A stretch of DNA of 49,811 bases from UBA1562 sp041653955 (GTDB taxonomy: Bacteria > Omnitrophota > Gorgyraeia > Gygaellales > Profunditerraquicolaceae): the NCBI GenBank assembly GCA_041653955.1, contig JBAZEH010000008.1:1-49811 (forward strand), given 5' to 3'. Both the position numbers and the translations under genes were made by a program. The notes beneath the pieces were generated by a model that made no database searches, was not told the origin of the DNA, and worked only from the letters and a program-made list of their open reading frames with translations. Below are positions 48,916-49,811 of the stretch, piece by piece (the first letter of the stretch is position 1; every line of letters starts with the position of its first letter).

Positions 48916-49638
48916 TCAGGATCTCTTGTTCTTTATATCCTTGGCGAGTATAACCGCTTCGGCGACCTCGCGCATAGTTTTACGCTTATCCATGCTTTGC
49001 TTCTGGATCAATCTGTAGGCCTCCGAAGGCAGGATATTCGCTTCCTGGGAAAGGATATCTTTGGCGCGCTCAACGAGCTTACGGGTAAGGAGGGCTTCTT
49101 CTGCGCTGCGAGCGCGCAGGTCCAGCTCCGCGTTCTCTATAGCCACAGCTGCCTGGTTAGCCAGGGTGCTTAAAACCTCCAGTTCAGAACCGGTAAACTC
49201 ATGTTTCCTGGAAGTATAACAGTTGAGAACTCCGATAACCCTCCCCTTGACTGTTAAAGGGACGCTCGCCAAAGAACATAACCCTTCTTTTTTAGCGATA
49301 TCCCGGCTCAAATAACGGCTATCCTGCTTAACGTCAAGTACGTATATAGGGCTATTATTTTTTGCCACCAATCCCGCGATACCCTCTCCTAATTTTATAT
49401 TCGGCTTCTTATTGTATGCCTCGGAGATGGATTGTGTGGCACGCACCACAAGCTCTTTACCTTCCGGGTCAAGCAGCATAAGTGACGAAACCTTAGAGTT
49501 CATTATTTCAGCGGTAACATTAACGATCAGGCGCAGGAGTTCCTCAAGATATAAACCCGAAGTAATAAGGTTAGCCACCTTGGCAAGCGCTCCTATCTGC
49601 TTCAAATAAACCTGGTAGGTTTCTTTCTTCTTAGGCAT
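48916..49638 (-). CDS. GAF-ANTAR RNA-binding antiterminator, copy 2
   Basis: A 240-aa paralogue of the protein at 34456-35169, with the same order: a GAF domain (LYLEELLRLIVNVTAEIMNSKVSSLMLLD, PLTVKGRVIGVLNCYTSR) and a C-terminal ANTAR domain (LVERAKDILSQEANILPSEAYRLIQKQSMDKRKTMREVAEAVIL). The shared QKQ/IRK-YSMD-RKTMREVAEA surface suggests related RNA targets. It opens the malQ-TonB-peptide run. The ATG lies 2 nt from the 90-bp repeat array, and no Shine-Dalgarno is visible between, so either translation is leaderless or SD-independent, or the start is further in. Confidence 0.9.
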   Translation of the reverse strand: MPKKKETYQVYLKQIGALAKVANLITSGLYLEELLRLIVNVTAEIMNSKVSSLMLLDPEGKELVVRATQSISEAYNKKPNIKLGEGIAGLVAKNNSPIYVLDVKQDSRYLSRDIAKKEGLCSLASVPLTVKGRVIGVLNCYTSRKHEFTGSELEVLSTLANQAAVAIENAELDLRARSAEEALLTRKLVERAKDILSQEANILPSEAYRLIQKQSMDKRKTMREVAEAVILAKDIKNKRS

Positions 49639-49640
49639 TT

Positions 49641-49811
49641 AAATGAGCACATAACTTACGAATGCGACAGCATGAGTAAGTTATAAGTGCGAATTTACAC
49701 CCTTCCTTATTAAGAACTGTAAGCGGTGTTAAATGAGCACATAACTTACGAACACGTTAGTGTGAATAAGTTGTTTGGGCGAATTTACACCCTTCCTTAC
49801 TAACAACCACA
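49641..49811. repeat. 90-bp tandem repeat array, right contig end
   Basis: A partial unit (49641-49695, identical over all 55 nt to positions 36-90 of the left array), one full 90-bp unit (49696-49785) and the first 26 nt of another (49786-49811). The full unit is a hybrid: its first 57 nt equal left unit 1, after which it follows the unit 2 type with ACAC/GTGT inner arms. The array abuts the start codon of the second GAF-ANTAR gene. Confidence 0.9.

Noticed and set aside
49641..49811. CRISPR array or circular contig suggested by identical ends
   Set aside because: Repeats are adjacent with no spacers, and no cas genes are present. The right end stops at unit position 26 while the left end begins at position 1, so the ends do not join in register.

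Overview
The window reads as one dense bacterial contig, almost entirely on the minus strand, of a Gram-negative (didermic) organism: it carries lipid A genes (lpxB, an MsbA-like flippase, a GnnA-like oxidoreductase), a TonB-dependent receptor and an outer-membrane barrel protein. Gene content and divergence fit an uncultivated lineage such as Candidatus Omnitrophota or another PVC-related group. That placement is inference; there is no 16S rRNA here. No insertion sequence, prophage or CRISPR array was seen. Both ends lie inside the same 90-bp tandem repeat, so the contig probably ends where assembly broke in that repeat.

Layout, left to right. (1) 1-590: repeat array, then tRNA-Gly(GCC), tRNA-Leu(UAG) and tRNA-Lys(UUU). 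(2) 594-3356: the translation operon rpsB-tsf-pyrH-frr, with tRNA-Lys starting 4 nt after the frr stop. (3) 3473-7411: an MsbA-like transporter divergent from gnnA-like/lpxB, with overlapping promoters. (4) 7503-13523: Ste24-like protease, a divergent bL27-like protein, beta-CASP nuclease, VTT-domain membrane protein, DUF1846 protein and a GMP synthase lacking its glutaminase domain. (5) 13625-22550: pyrG-carA-carB(N half)-purS-purQ-purL-purF, nearly all glutamine-consuming steps or their partners. (6) 22672-36747: a nitrogen-assimilation block running gdhA, GAF-ANTAR regulator, stand-alone FMN glutamate synthase-like protein, a 58-aa Cys-rich protein, outer-membrane barrel, amt, glnK, glnA, gltB, gltD. 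(7) 36882-49638: a dual-receiver protein, an AraC-type response regulator, a Cache-type histidine kinase, an ABC exporter, a radical SAM/SPASM maturase, a hidden 31-aa Cys-Cys peptide, a peptide-binding protein, a TonB receptor, a 4-alpha-glucanotransferase and a second GAF-ANTAR protein.

How they work together. Blocks 5 and 6 form a path from ammonium uptake (barrel, Amt, PII) through GS/GOGAT and GDH to glutamine use in pyrimidine and purine synthesis. Four leaders in this stretch (pyrG, barrel/amt, the ANTAR gene, gdhA) carry an intrinsic terminator close upstream of the gene. In each, the terminator's 5' arm can instead form a small hairpin with a hexaloop of the (A/T)AAG(G/A)C type. The leaders lie beside a GAF-ANTAR gene, and ANTAR proteins are RNA-binding antiterminators that recognise A1/G4 hexaloops, so I propose a nitrogen regulon controlled by transcription attenuation. 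Block 7 looks like an undescribed peptide system: a ribosomal peptide modified by a radical SAM enzyme, exported by the ABC transporter, possibly recaptured by the TonB receptor and binding protein, and sensed by the linked two-component system.

Seven of nine promoters I could place have an extended -10 (TGn before the hexamer), and five of nine have a 16-nt spacer.
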